Positions 24,905-35,800 of a DNA stretch of 64,000 nt are shown in pieces (the first letter of the stretch is position 1; the number at the start of each line of letters is the position of its first letter). A model generated the notes under the pieces. That model made no database searches, had not been told where the DNA came from, and saw only the letters and a list, made by a program, of their open reading frames with translations. The stretch is from Linepithema humile (lineage: Eukaryota; Arthropoda; Insecta; Hymenoptera; Formicidae). A program made the position numbers and the translations under genes. The stretch is taken from the NCBI RefSeq assembly GCF_040581485.1, contig NC_090128.1:3348001-3412000 (forward strand), read 5' to 3'.

Positions 24905-25357
24905 TGTATGTGAGAGAGAGACTTGTGCCAGGGCCAGAAATCCTGCAAGTTACGGTCGACCGAACGTAACAAACGACAGGCTGTACGGGAGAAGGAACCG
25001 GACCGGGTCACGTGACCGCAAGGATAATCCCCGAACACTATTTCTCCCTATAGAGACCGACTGTGCCAGGGCGTACGTTCGGTCAGGATGGATCTGTAAT
25101 AGGGTTCGCTCGTATACCGTCGCCTTCGATCCAGAAATATTGTCGGGAAGCGAGATCCTTAGTAGTAGTATTTGTTTAGGTTTTCCCCCATAATTTTTTC
25201 AGGCATTAATCTCTTAACTTAATCCGCGAATACATACGCGGCTTAAATCGGCTTCCTTTTCGCTCGCTGACTGCCGACAGGATTATATTTAAAGTGCTTC
25301 ATTACGAAGAAATGTGTCAAATATCTTTCCTCTATTTGTCGCGAATGCGCAGCGGTA

Positions 25358-25362
25358 CGCGC

Positions 25363-25393
<31 letters not shown>

Positions 25394-25399
25394 TGCACG
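25358..25399. repeat. (CG)n(TG)n alternating purine-pyrimidine tract
   Basis: A run of CG dinucleotides passes directly into TG dinucleotides and ends GTGCACGCG. Strict purine-pyrimidine alternation over about 42 nt has high Z-DNA potential. Confidence 0.9.
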
Positions 25400-28300
25400 C
25401 GACAATAGCATAAATGTGACGTGCTCGGTTCGTCTATTGCGATCCCCTTCAATTATAACTGATATCCTTTTTACCGGGCGGTCTGGAATTCATCCGGACG
25501 CAATTTCATCGGGATACGACAGCACGGCGTCCGGGGCAAACAAATACGGATTTATTTCGAGGCTTCGCCTCGAGGAAAACGGATTTAGAGTGAAACGTGT
25601 CGCACTTGCCGGGATGGGTGCTTTTCGTCTATCGAGGCCAACAAGTCTCGCGCGCCGCGTCTACTTTCCCTCACGGATCTTTCCGCTTTTCCTTCGATAT
25701 TACCCCGGTCACCCATTTTTGGCAACTTTCGACGTTAAGACATTCGAGTCAAGGTCTGATCGAGCCGCCACACTTTTTGCTCTTTTATGGAATATTTTTA
25801 AATAACTGATAATTAAAAATGAAAAACTTCACGGCTGCAAATATATAGCAGAGCTTTATTTGTTATTCAAGATGGATTTTATTTTTTCTAATTACTTTTG
25901 ACAAATTAATTAGAGAAAAATAATTTTATAATATGTAGAAAATAATATATCGGTAGAGTCTGTTAGAATTAAAATTATTTGTGCGATACATTGTAAAGTT
26001 TCAAATAATTATAAACATGTACAAATTACGATAATTGGATTAATTACACTTAAGAGGATCCGATTCAAATGTTTGCAATTGACGGGCTGAGAGTAAAAAT
26101 CGAATAAGTTGCGACATACATTATTTGCAACATTAAAGTTAATATATTTTTGAAAATTATTAAAAAATTAAGAATATATTTTTTTTCTGGAAAAAGTAAT
26201 TAAATTACTCATTTAGTTGTTACGCTCAAGTCATTATTTGAAACTTAACAGCATTTCGCACTAATAATCGCGTTTCAGTTTTAAGAAGCCTTATATATTA
26301 ATGTTGTAACAAGATCAGACTATAAGATGGGGAATTAATTATAATATCAAGACACTTTGATGTGTCTGAGGTATGTTGAATCCACTTAACCACTGAACTG
26401 TTAAGGAAACCCAATACGTGATCTGCGATAGCTATTGTAAACCGATCTACGTGGCACGTGGGCCGTGAAAAGGCTAATCCGCACGTGCTCGCAGCATCTC
26501 GCAAAGTGTCCACAATCGCCGCATCAAGAAGGAAATGCACGCGCAGTGAGAGATCCCGTGGGAACTGACAGCACGGCGGTACGTCGGCGTGTCCTTACAT
26601 ACTCACTTAAGCCCATTCTTTCTTATCATCGCTTGCAGCCGAAAGCCCCGAGAAGAATCTTTAAGGTTCTTACGCGCGGGCCGAGCCGCCGCGTGCGAGC
26701 GTTTCCGAAAAAAGCATCGGGTCGACTCGCGTATCTCGCCTGTGATAAAGTTGTAATTATGTTTCCGGTGCAAACACAATCGTAGAATTAATAAAGGCGC
26801 GTATATTAAATTTGAAGAGCGTCTGCAGAATGCTTTTATATAAAGCGAGGAGCTTCTCTAGCGATAGATTATTGTATACTTTGCAATAAACAGAATGTAA
26901 TCTATTTTATCAAAAAGAAGAGGCCGGATTCTTGCTTTTCCGCGATAGAAAATCTTGCTGTCACGCTCTTGCACGGCGCAGCATCGTTTCCTCCCACATT
27001 TCGCCTTCCAATTTCCCCGGGCTGTAGGAAAACTGCTGATTCCTTCATCGCCGCCGAACACATCTCGCTCAAATGTACCGTGGTTTATTAATACTTGACA
27101 TCGCTGTAAAATTTCGGAGCGCGACTTTAGCGTGATTGAAACTCTCATTCGATACTCTCAATCGAGATGAATATTTGAAGATTATCAGTTACTATAAATA
27201 ACAACATCTCGGTACAAGCCTCTCGAATAATTGATTATCTATACGGAATAATTGATCGCTACCTCTCATACATGCTGTTCCATAAATTTTCAATAGGGAT
27301 GAAAGTATTAAAAGCTACGAAGCCTCAATTCCGAGGGATGGAGTTTCTACGCGCTTCTGTTCGCTACCCGGTAGCGGTACTTCGTGCCTGAAAAGCTCCG
27401 CCGGATGAGTCGGTATACTTTAAAGATCTCGCAGATGATGAGGAAGAATAGGCTTATTGTTGGCTCAAGGAGCAGCCTCTAACTCCTAAAAGCTCACCTC
27501 TCTCTCGCAGATACGAAGCGCTTTGCAAACACTCGTACATCCCTGTCGCACCTCGGCGCAGATCGGGCCACTTCTAGCTCCAATTCCTTCCACTTTTACC
27601 ATTATTTTTTTTCCTCTTCTACGTTCAGCGGTGGTTCGGCGGTGGTCGAAAGTTAACAAGGGACTTTTACGTCGAGAGATTGATTAAGAGCTTCAGAACG
27701 ATTTTACTCGCGTATTAATATCGACTCATGACCTATTTTACAAAGCCCGCCGGATTGACAAGTGTAGACTTTAATGAACTCTGACAATCTCTTTCTCTCG
27801 AATTAATTTCATCGCATGACTGTCGGCTTTAGTTGTCAAACGATTCAGTTGTCGAAAATAAATTCAGCAATAATGTCTATTTCTCAGAATGTAACAATGT
27901 GCGCGTGATATCGAATCCATCGAAATGTGCACCGGATTCTTTCTTTCGGTTAAACAGAGCCCACGGAATTAAATTCCCCTTTCGAGTCTCGTTCTTCGTC
28001 CGCGGTTCGACGCTCGACAGGATCCTGTCGGACGCCTCGTTGCGCCCGGGAAGACGGCGCGCGAAAGTTCGATTAGAGCCGGGAAATTTGCGTGCCGACG
28101 TGCTCCTCCGCTCCGTGCCAATTCGTTTCGCGGGACGACGCCCGTCCGTGGAACATTCGGGAACTCCGAAAGATATTTTCATCTCTCGAGAAATGTTAGA
28201 GACTTAGGCGAAAAGTTCCCGGCAATACTGAGTTAATATTTGACGAGCAATCATCCGTTCCTCGCGTGCACGCGGAACATGTTTGTTTACGAATTTAAAA

Positions 28301-28875
28301 TATTTCAAAATCTACGAATTTTATTAATTTTGGTATTGCCAGAATATTTGCGACACAATTTATATCACGTTGATATTTTCGTTTCAACAGCTGCACGAAC
28401 AAACGAGCCGTATATTTATAAATATATTAAATTCTCCATATTTATTGAAAAATAACCCATCGAGAAATCTTTGATGGATTTTTTTTTTTCGAATAATATT
28501 CGAATAATACATAATGTTGCAATTTCAGTAATATAACAAATATAAAATTGTTCCAGAATGGAACGATAAAAATTGGTAGGAATTGCACGCACCGCGCCCT
28601 TTCTTGTGAAATTGCTATTGCCGCGCACGAGCCGTTATTTACACGCGATTCAGGAGCAAAATATTTCCGTCAATTACAATAAAATTTTAGAAAACCGAAA
28701 GTGCACCATAAATGTAATCGTGGGTCGTAAGTTTAAACTGAATGTAATTGCGAATAGATTGGGACTTATCGCCCAGTATTCTAGATGGCGATTTTGCGAG
28801 CGGAACGCGACACGCTTTACCGTGAAATGCCGACTCAATTGCTATAATGTTGATTACACGTTTGCATTATACACG
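25400..28875. other. Intergenic DNA without recognisable genes
   Basis: GC-mixed and AT-rich sequence (AT-rich at about 25800-26330). A minus-strand frame at 26298-26540 is intact for 80 residues but has no motif I can name. No RNA gene was seen. Confidence 0.4.
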
Positions 28876-29380
28876 GTCTGACAAGTAAGTTCGCAAACTC
28901 ATTGTATATGTGTCACGGTAAACGTACACCGACCCTTAAGAGCAATCACCAGTAGTACCTATAATTGATTTTGGCTAATTTAGCAATTACTAATTACACG
29001 TTCTTGCGTTTTAACCTAAAACGATGGCAAGCATGACATGTTATTAGAGTAAAGAGCTATGTAAAATTTTTAGCGAAGAAACAACTGGATTTGAAATTCA
29101 TAAAATGATACATAAAGCTTGTAAGGATCAGCTATAAGGATAAGCTATAGGGAAAAGAAATATCTTGACATCGAAAACGGTAGCCGTAAAAGAGATTCCA
29201 AAAGATGAACTTCGGGAATACTATTAAGCGTGAAAAAAAACTGGTTCTCGTGTATTGCATCATAAATGGATTACTTTGAAGGTGAAAATAATTGATATCC
29301 AATCGTCAGCAATGTAAAAGAAAATAAAGTAATTAACTAACTTTATTGTCAGATTTTACAAACTGCGAAAAGAATTTTTA
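28876..29380 (+). mobile_element. Mariner transposon remnant, different subfamily
   Basis: The segment starts near TCTGACAAGTAAGTTCGC, a mariner-like terminus. Around 29070-29140 a plus-strand frame reads VKFLAKKQLDLKFI, resembling the N-terminal helix-turn-helix start of mariner transposases. Around 29235-29294 another reads KNWFSCIAS, a stop, then MDYFEGENN, matching the C-terminal KCVASxGDYFEGDN signature. The central catalytic region is largely missing and frames are broken. The right boundary is uncertain. It is a dead, internally deleted copy. Confidence 0.55.
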
Positions 29381-31241
29381 TTACATATTTGCTGTAACGA
29401 TTAGCAGAAACTCGAAACATTTATAAACTTATGAATAAAGTATACTTTACTCGAACTATCGAATATTTAAAGAAGATAGAATAGAAGATTAGAGTGAAGG
29501 GGAAAAAAGAAGGAAGCAAAATTATTAAAAAGCTGCTACGCCGACTACTTTCAGCAGATATTATCCCAATTTTCCTCTCCGTGAATTCAGGTCGCAGCTG
29601 CTCGCACAGTCGCGAGTTAATTTTAATCGCAATCAAATCGCGATGCCGCTCCTCGAGACGGACTGGCGGAAGTCAGGACACGAGGAAGACTCCGCGCGGC
29701 CTGCGTTCTCTATTATTCAGCTAGGAACATCGCGGTAGAAGTCGCCGTTTCTATGAATTTTAAAGTCGCGCCGCTCGACGTCTCACGACGATGTTCCGAT
29801 CCGAGCGGGTTCCGCCCGCCGGCTACGACAAGGGGGACTCGTGACGACCTGTTCCTGTCCCAGCGGGTCCTGCGGGACGCGCCGCGATAGACAATGATAA
29901 GAAGGAACGACCCGAGGTAAAGCGCTGGGAAACACATCGGGGTCGTAAATCCTTGAAACGGCCGAATCCTCTTCGCCATTTTACGCAGCGGCGACCGCAG
30001 GAGTTTTGGGCCATGCGGTCGGTCCATAACTTTCACGATAGCTTTCGGGATAACTGCGCGATCCTGCGAGGGAGAGAGAGAGAGAGAAAGAGAGAGTCTT
30101 ATATTTTTATATGAGCAAAAAGAAAAACGTGCGCAATAAAACTACGCTGAAACACGTATCGTCATTAATGCGTTAAAGCGTCTTCGAAAGAAATGGTATT
30201 TATAAATTATGATCAAAGATACTTATTTATGATTTATGAATTATGGCCAAAAGAAACGTGAAGCGTGCACATCATCCGTGCAACTCTTAGTTTTCTGAAA
30301 TGATATCTTACTTTGCCGAGTAATCCTCGTTGTCCAATAATTGCGCCGTTTACTAGTTTATCGCAAAGTAAAAATTGTACGTTATTGCGCAAACTTGCGT
30401 CTGTCGTAAAGTCTCGCCGTATATATCTCGAATCTATTTTTTCGTTTTATGAAAACCGAGGAAAGAGGGAGAAAGAGAGAGAGGGGGAGGGGGAGAAAAA
30501 AGGAAGAAATGGTGAACAAAGCCGCACTATTGCCTGAAATTTTTAAAAATGTTCAACATACCTGTCTCTTTTTACACGTATGTGTATATGTTGCACAAAA
30601 TATGTAGTCAACAACGCAACTGAAGTTTACTGCAATGCGGTGTGTATAACGCGCAGCGTTTAGAAAAATGAAAAAAAAGGACAACTCTGAGTGTTGTTGT
30701 TAATTTTGCAAATAAAAGCGGGAGTATTTTTAATATAAAAGATTATTATATTAAAGTAAACATTTATTGCGTTGCGCGCGCTACATAAACTGCGGATATA
30801 GTAAAATAGACTGTGTTGTCAAAACAAAAATTTTTTATCGGACAGGGCTGAAATGGCAGTAAAAGCCGAGACGAGAGGGATTCCATTAAGGTGACGATAC
30901 GTTTATTAATTTTTTCCAACGACCTCGCTCTCGTTCTCTTTCGATGGGCTCGTCTGGCCCGACCGTTTGACAAATGCATCGCCGATGGAGTAACGCCAGC
31001 GATACACGGCGTATTCGATTCGGCGGGAAAACTGGGATCGGGATGGATGGCCTCTCCCGAGCGAGCGGCATCCGCAATTTCGACGGCGGCAGCGGGAAAC
31101 GCAGGAGCGCCCGGGATGATCCTCGTGTTGCCGTGCGATGAACGAAAATAGGCGCGATGAAATTCACGAGCTAAAACCCCGCGTTGAAAACGCGGCAAGT
31201 TTCTGTAATGCATTTCGAAGAAACAATTTATCACGAAAGTA
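29381..31241. other. Intergenic DNA without recognisable genes
   Basis: Contains a short GA-rich tract at about 30070-30096 and a purine-rich stretch near 30451-30505. The GC-rich block 29580-30050 and the block 30840-31160 give frames on both strands with no recognisable domain. Confidence 0.4.
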
Positions 31242-31615
31242 AGAACGACGCTGAACCGAAAAGCTCCCGCAAAATCGTCATTAACAAATAATTATAATAA
31301 AAATATTAATGGACACTCATTTTTCTACATAATTAATGCACTTTTTCCAACGGTCTGACAGCTTTTTGATTACGCCAAAGAAAAACCTTTTGGTCGAGAA
31401 ATTATTCACTTACGCACCACAGCTTTAAGCTCGCCGTCATTAAAACAGTGTTTTTTACCATATCTTTTACACAGACCAGACTTGGTGCCATCAGATTATC
31501 ATGTATTCGGATTAAAAAAGATCCGAATAAATTTGGACTTACTTTTTTGAATAATGATTTTGCAGACAATTAATTTCTAATAGCAACTTTGCGGAAATTT
31601 TTTGGCTAATTCTCG
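31242..31615. mobile_element. Mariner-derived foldback element, opposed transposase fragments
   Basis: A 374-bp segment lies between TA dinucleotides (31240-31241 and 31616-31617). On the minus strand 31317-31390 encodes FFFGVIKKLSDRWKKCINYV then EK and a stop, a clear mariner transposase C-terminus. On the plus strand 31470-31520 encodes RPDLVPSDYHVFGLKK, the conserved DD34D-region motif (family form SPDLAPSDYHLF). The ends carry related inverted repeats, with GCGGAAATTTTTTGGCTAATTCTCG on the right (given here only as a landmark ending at 31615, key core TTTTTTGGCTAATTCTCG). The two halves point in opposite directions, so this is a rearranged, non-autonomous derivative. Confidence 0.65.
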
Positions 31616-31769
31616 TATTATGATGCAAAGCATCATCTACAAAATTACTAAATTTAAATCTATAAAAAAAATAAAAGTAGGCTATTATGTTTATAAAAAA
31701 TAACGGTTTTCCGATGTTCTCCGTCGAGCATTCTCAATTCCGCGAAGATTTATATTCGCACCATTTCCA

Positions 31770-32205
31770 TTAATCTATATTTATTATCCTATGAGAGAGC
31801 ACCAAATCCACGTCTTCGCGACGGGCAGCTTGGCGCTTCCTTTCCGCTTGTTCTTTAGCCCTCACTACCTTGCCACAAAAGGCAATGAAGGCTTTTCACT
31901 TATCGGGGTCTTCTAAGACCGTCTCTATAAACGTTTCGAGTCTCAGCTCATACTTCGAGCTTGTGCCCGGTGTCATCTTTTCCGATCTCGCAGTGCGCAC
32001 AGGCTGGAGAAGCGAGCTTCCCAAGCCTTAGTCGAAAAACATGGCCGTTATCTGAGTGAAACGTAAGATCGCCCCGATCTTTTGTCCACCTAGGATTTAG
32101 ACTCTCTTCTACTTGTCCGTCACGATGTAAAGCAAACGTAAGCGAACCATTTTTTATGTTTAATTTGTTTGATTGTTTGCTTATCGCACAGTTTCTTTTT
32201 ACAAA
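31770..32205 (-). mobile_element. Non-LTR retrotransposon (LINE) 3' fragment, broken
   Basis: The minus strand encodes the C-terminal region of a LINE reverse transcriptase polyprotein. It reads NGHVFRLRLGKLASPACAHC then EIGKDDTGHKLEV, matching the zinc-finger-like LTGHGxFxxYLxRxGxxxSPxCxxC...DTxxH signature of R1/Jockey-type elements. After a frameshift near 31950-31995 it continues as KYELRLETFIETVLEDPDK, a stop, then KAFIAFCGKVVRAKEQAERK, a typical basic C-terminal tail. One frameshift and one internal stop make it a dead remnant. The 5' side ends at or near 32206. Confidence 0.65.
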
Positions 32206-32601
32206 CACTCAAAAAAATATTTCGCTGATGTAGTTAGATTTCTAGATATCGCAACAAGAATGTATCGCTATTTTTCGTATCTGTGAAAATATTGTTTGTC
32301 ACATACAGAATTTATAGCAGTAATGTTCTAGCAATAGCTTCTGAAAAATTTAGGTACCATTGCTAAATGTTATTCATTGCATGATCTAACACGTGATTGA
32401 TCTTATATAGATAGGCGCTTTAGAGAAACTTTCTTTTTAAAGTTCACAAACAATACAGATATATATTCTGTTTCTGTCATCTAAACTGATTAAGTAATTA
32501 CATATGCAATATCACAACAGTTGCTAATCATTTATCTGTTTTAGTTAATTTTTTACACCTAGAAAATTTTAGCTATTATTGCAAGATCATTTTTTTGAGT
32601 G
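32206..32601. repeat. Possible MITE with 13-bp terminal inverted repeats
   Basis: CACTCAAAAAAAT at 32206-32218 is exactly inverted at 32589-32601. The enclosed 396 bp is AT-rich and non-coding, and it begins where the LINE fragment stops. No clear target-site duplication is seen. The right repeat overlaps the end of the minus-strand open frame at 32587-32800. The repeat is A-run-rich, so coincidence is a real alternative. Confidence 0.3.
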
Positions 32602-32800
32602 AAGTTTAAGATATTCTGTTAATGTAGGTTGCCGTAATCTTTTCGTAGGTGACACTTCGTGACTAGATGATTCCTCTGTTTTTGATCCCTTAGTTTTTAT
32701 CAGGTCATGGTTTCTAAATTTACTGACGTTATTTATAAGTGTGTGGATTAGCTTTACGTGTTCGAGGCACGAGGGCGGAGTATAAAGCTGAGTAGAAAGC
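32587..32800 (-). CDS. Unidentified candidate terminal exon with PIP-box-like motif
   Basis: On the minus strand a good 3' splice site (GAGCTTCTTTCAG) directly precedes an open frame from 32800 to a TGA at 32587-32589, encoding about 70 residues. It reads STQLYTPPSCLEHVKLIHTL, then a basic and serine-rich linker (SKTEESSSHEVSPTKRLR), then QPTLTEYLKLHSKK. QPTLTEYL fits the PCNA-interacting consensus Q-x-x-[LIM]-x-x-[FY]-[hydrophobic], usually found at protein ends in DNA replication and repair factors, or in transposases. I cannot name the family. Upstream exons are not identified. It could be a relic or retrocopy instead. Confidence 0.35.
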
Positions 32801-35800
32801 CTGAAAGAAGCTCACCCCGATCCGAGGGCCTAAACTTAAGCACGCCTCGATCTGGCTCACCTCTGGTGCTAGGTTTTTCCAAAAAAACTCCAGTTAATAG
32901 TTTATTGTAGAGGCCCTGGAGAGAGCTCGCTCTGCTGCTTACACAGAGGCCCAGTATATGAAGCGCACCCTAAATCGAGAGTCTTATTTCGTACGTGTCT
33001 CACCCCTTGCTTCGTTCAAATCCCGACTCCGACGAGCTAGCCCGAGCATCGGAAATGGCAGACCTTCACTACATTTCATGATTAAAATTGTGGAATACAT
33101 TTAAATGGAAACGATAATGCGCCTCGACGGTATCGATGCTTCATAAGCATCCTTGTCTGGTCTAAGCGTCTATACCCACTACTGGAAAAGCCGCGAACTC
33201 GCGGAATCTCGTTACTTCGGGAAAGAGTCATAAATCCACGTCGCTTTTGAAAGCTTCGGAAATTGGCAGGGCGCGTTGCAGTCTGCCAGTGCCCTCTTCG
33301 TCTCTCTGTCCCTTCTCCGCCCTCTGCCACCGCTTTTCCTATCGCCTCTTCCCTCCTAAACCGCATTCCTCAGCGCAGCGCATCCTACGTGCCGCGAAAC
33401 GAGCGCGTGGTTGCGTCCTAAAAAGGATCGGGATTCGACTATAACTGCAAGGACAATGAGCCTGTCGACATTGTTGGAAACAAGGAACGCGTGTGCACGA
33501 TTCTCCTGGAAAACTCGAGACCGATGAAAGATATTAGAGACGAACTTATTCCCGACATTCTAACTTGCAGTTGCCAGAGTTAAGCTAGTTAGAGTTGAAG
33601 TCGTTCCGATTCCGTTAAAACAAGAGCGGTTAAACATTAAAATTCATGGAATGAAGGGAATTCAAAGATCAATGAATCAAAGAATCCATAGGGGATCAGA
33701 AACATTTTTTCATTCATTCATTTAGTAGGATGTAATATCCAACATAATATGGAAGATAAGGCGTTTTTATGATATTATGGATAACTTTCGTAATCATTTT
33801 TAATTTATTTCATTCAGATAAAAAGAAATTAGATTCTAGCGCTTAAAACAGATAAAAGATTTTCAATAATAACTATATATATAATGTGATTTTAATATTT
33901 ATAAATGAAATTAATCGTGTATAAACTATTTTTTCACAAACAATCTAAAATTTTACTATATGTATAAAACACAATATCGCAAAGAGAAACATTCTAAAAA
34001 ATATACAAATATTAAAAAAATTAATAATCAGAATATAAAAATGAAAACAAATTTAATTAATTTTGTTTGCTAACGTTGTAAACATATGCGATATTTTATT
34101 ATTCCAGTCATGAATTTTGCCTGAATGATATACATTTATAAATTTACGTCGATACTTTTAACAATATAATTATATCTGTAAAAAAAGGATTAATTGATTT
34201 AAAAAGTGTGAAATAATCCACCTGTACCTTGCTTTATCTTCCGTGTATGAAGAGATGACGTATTCTTCTCTTTGTTTCTATTCGCACATCAAAGAGTGTC
34301 GCGATTATCAGCTCAAGTGCCTAATGCTTGCACACGCACGAATACACCAGAAAACCCGCGTTGCTAATTAACCCTGTTACAAGAAAAGCTGTATCATGTA
34401 CCTTTTAAACGCTCCGTGGAACAAAGGCAATCGCATTGTTAATATTTCCAATTACCACCGCTATTACGACCGTTACCAGCGCTGTAACTTATTATTACGG
34501 CTATTATGTCAGCGTTAACGTGTGAGTGACGACCTCGACTTCGATAGACTATTGACAGCTTCGCGGAGGGAGGACGGTCGAAGAGCGGGAGGGTTGATGG
34601 CGGCGTTTTAATTATTTTCGCGCTCGTTACGCCGCTTGGAGTAAAAAAGACGAGCGCGTAAAAAAAACCTAATAAAACTCTTGTATCGCGACGTGTTTTC
34701 TTTGGCAGTGCGCGAGGCGATGCACTCCGCATCGGTGCATCGAATGCGTAATAAATCCATTCGTGCGCAACTCCCGTTCGCCAGCATCCTTTCGCCATTG
34801 AAAAACAATGATGCTTGCCGAACGGCAGAAACTGTTATCGCGAGATTTTCATAGTAAATGCATGTAAAGTGACTTGAATGACAAATTCGCAGACTAATAG
34901 CGGCAGATTTCTTCGAACTTTTTGCGATAAAAAGCGATAAAAAAAATTTAGACAAAACATGTTTAGAAAATTGTGAATTTTCCACGCATTTTTGTATAAT
35001 GTACAAAATGATATACATATTCGTATTATCAATGCAAACTATAAGCATAATTAAAGTTGAACCTTTTTAATTAAATATCAAGTCAATTTGCATTATAATT
35101 ATTCAGAGAAAAAATTTAGAGCTACTCTTTAGTAAAAAAATTCAAAGCAAAATACCTAAACTAGAAATGTAAAAAGGCATTAATGACTATATAAATAAAA
35201 TATATTGTGAAAAATGTTGCGACTGTTTCATTTTTCAAACAAACAAATAACGAGAAATCCGCCTGATCAACGGGACGAGTCCTTTGGCCGTCCTCTGGCC
35301 GTGTCGCTACAATATGAAAAGCAGCGAGACAGGATGGAAATGTCCTGGGTTTCCGACCGCGCTTTACATATGTTTAATCGCTACGGGTCAAAGGCGCAGC
35401 AACGACTGATTAAATGAAATTTCCGCGAGAGAGAGAGGGAGCTTTAACGGTGTCGTCTTCATTCGCAGCTCGCTCGTTTCCCTTCGTTCGCATCGTAAAT
35501 GTGCTCGCGTAAATGCAACTATCGGACGTTGTCGTAACCGTTTTTTATTAAGTCGACGCGAACGAACCGCCGCACTTAAAAAGTTCGAGTGTGCTTCGCA
35601 AAATCCATTTATAAAATATAAATTTTGTAAATGTTAAAATATGATTTATATTTATAATTCAAGTTTCTCGATGTCGGCGCTTGATCAAATATTTATATTT
35701 TTACGAGATTGTTAGCTTCAAGTTTCTTTAGTTCTAGTTTTTGTTTTTAAACGTTCAAATTGCCATTTCTTTCGCGCAGTTGTATTTCTTTCTTTTCTCG

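Noticed and set aside
26298..26540. 80-residue minus-strand frame and a tRNA-like TTCAGTGGTTAAG motif
   Set aside because: No family signal. The putative A and B boxes are only about 12 nt apart, far too close for a tRNA.
32940..33060. Possible tRNA or tRNA-derived element (GTTCAAATCCCGACTC resembles a B box)
   Set aside because: No A box at suitable spacing and no acceptor stem could be paired.
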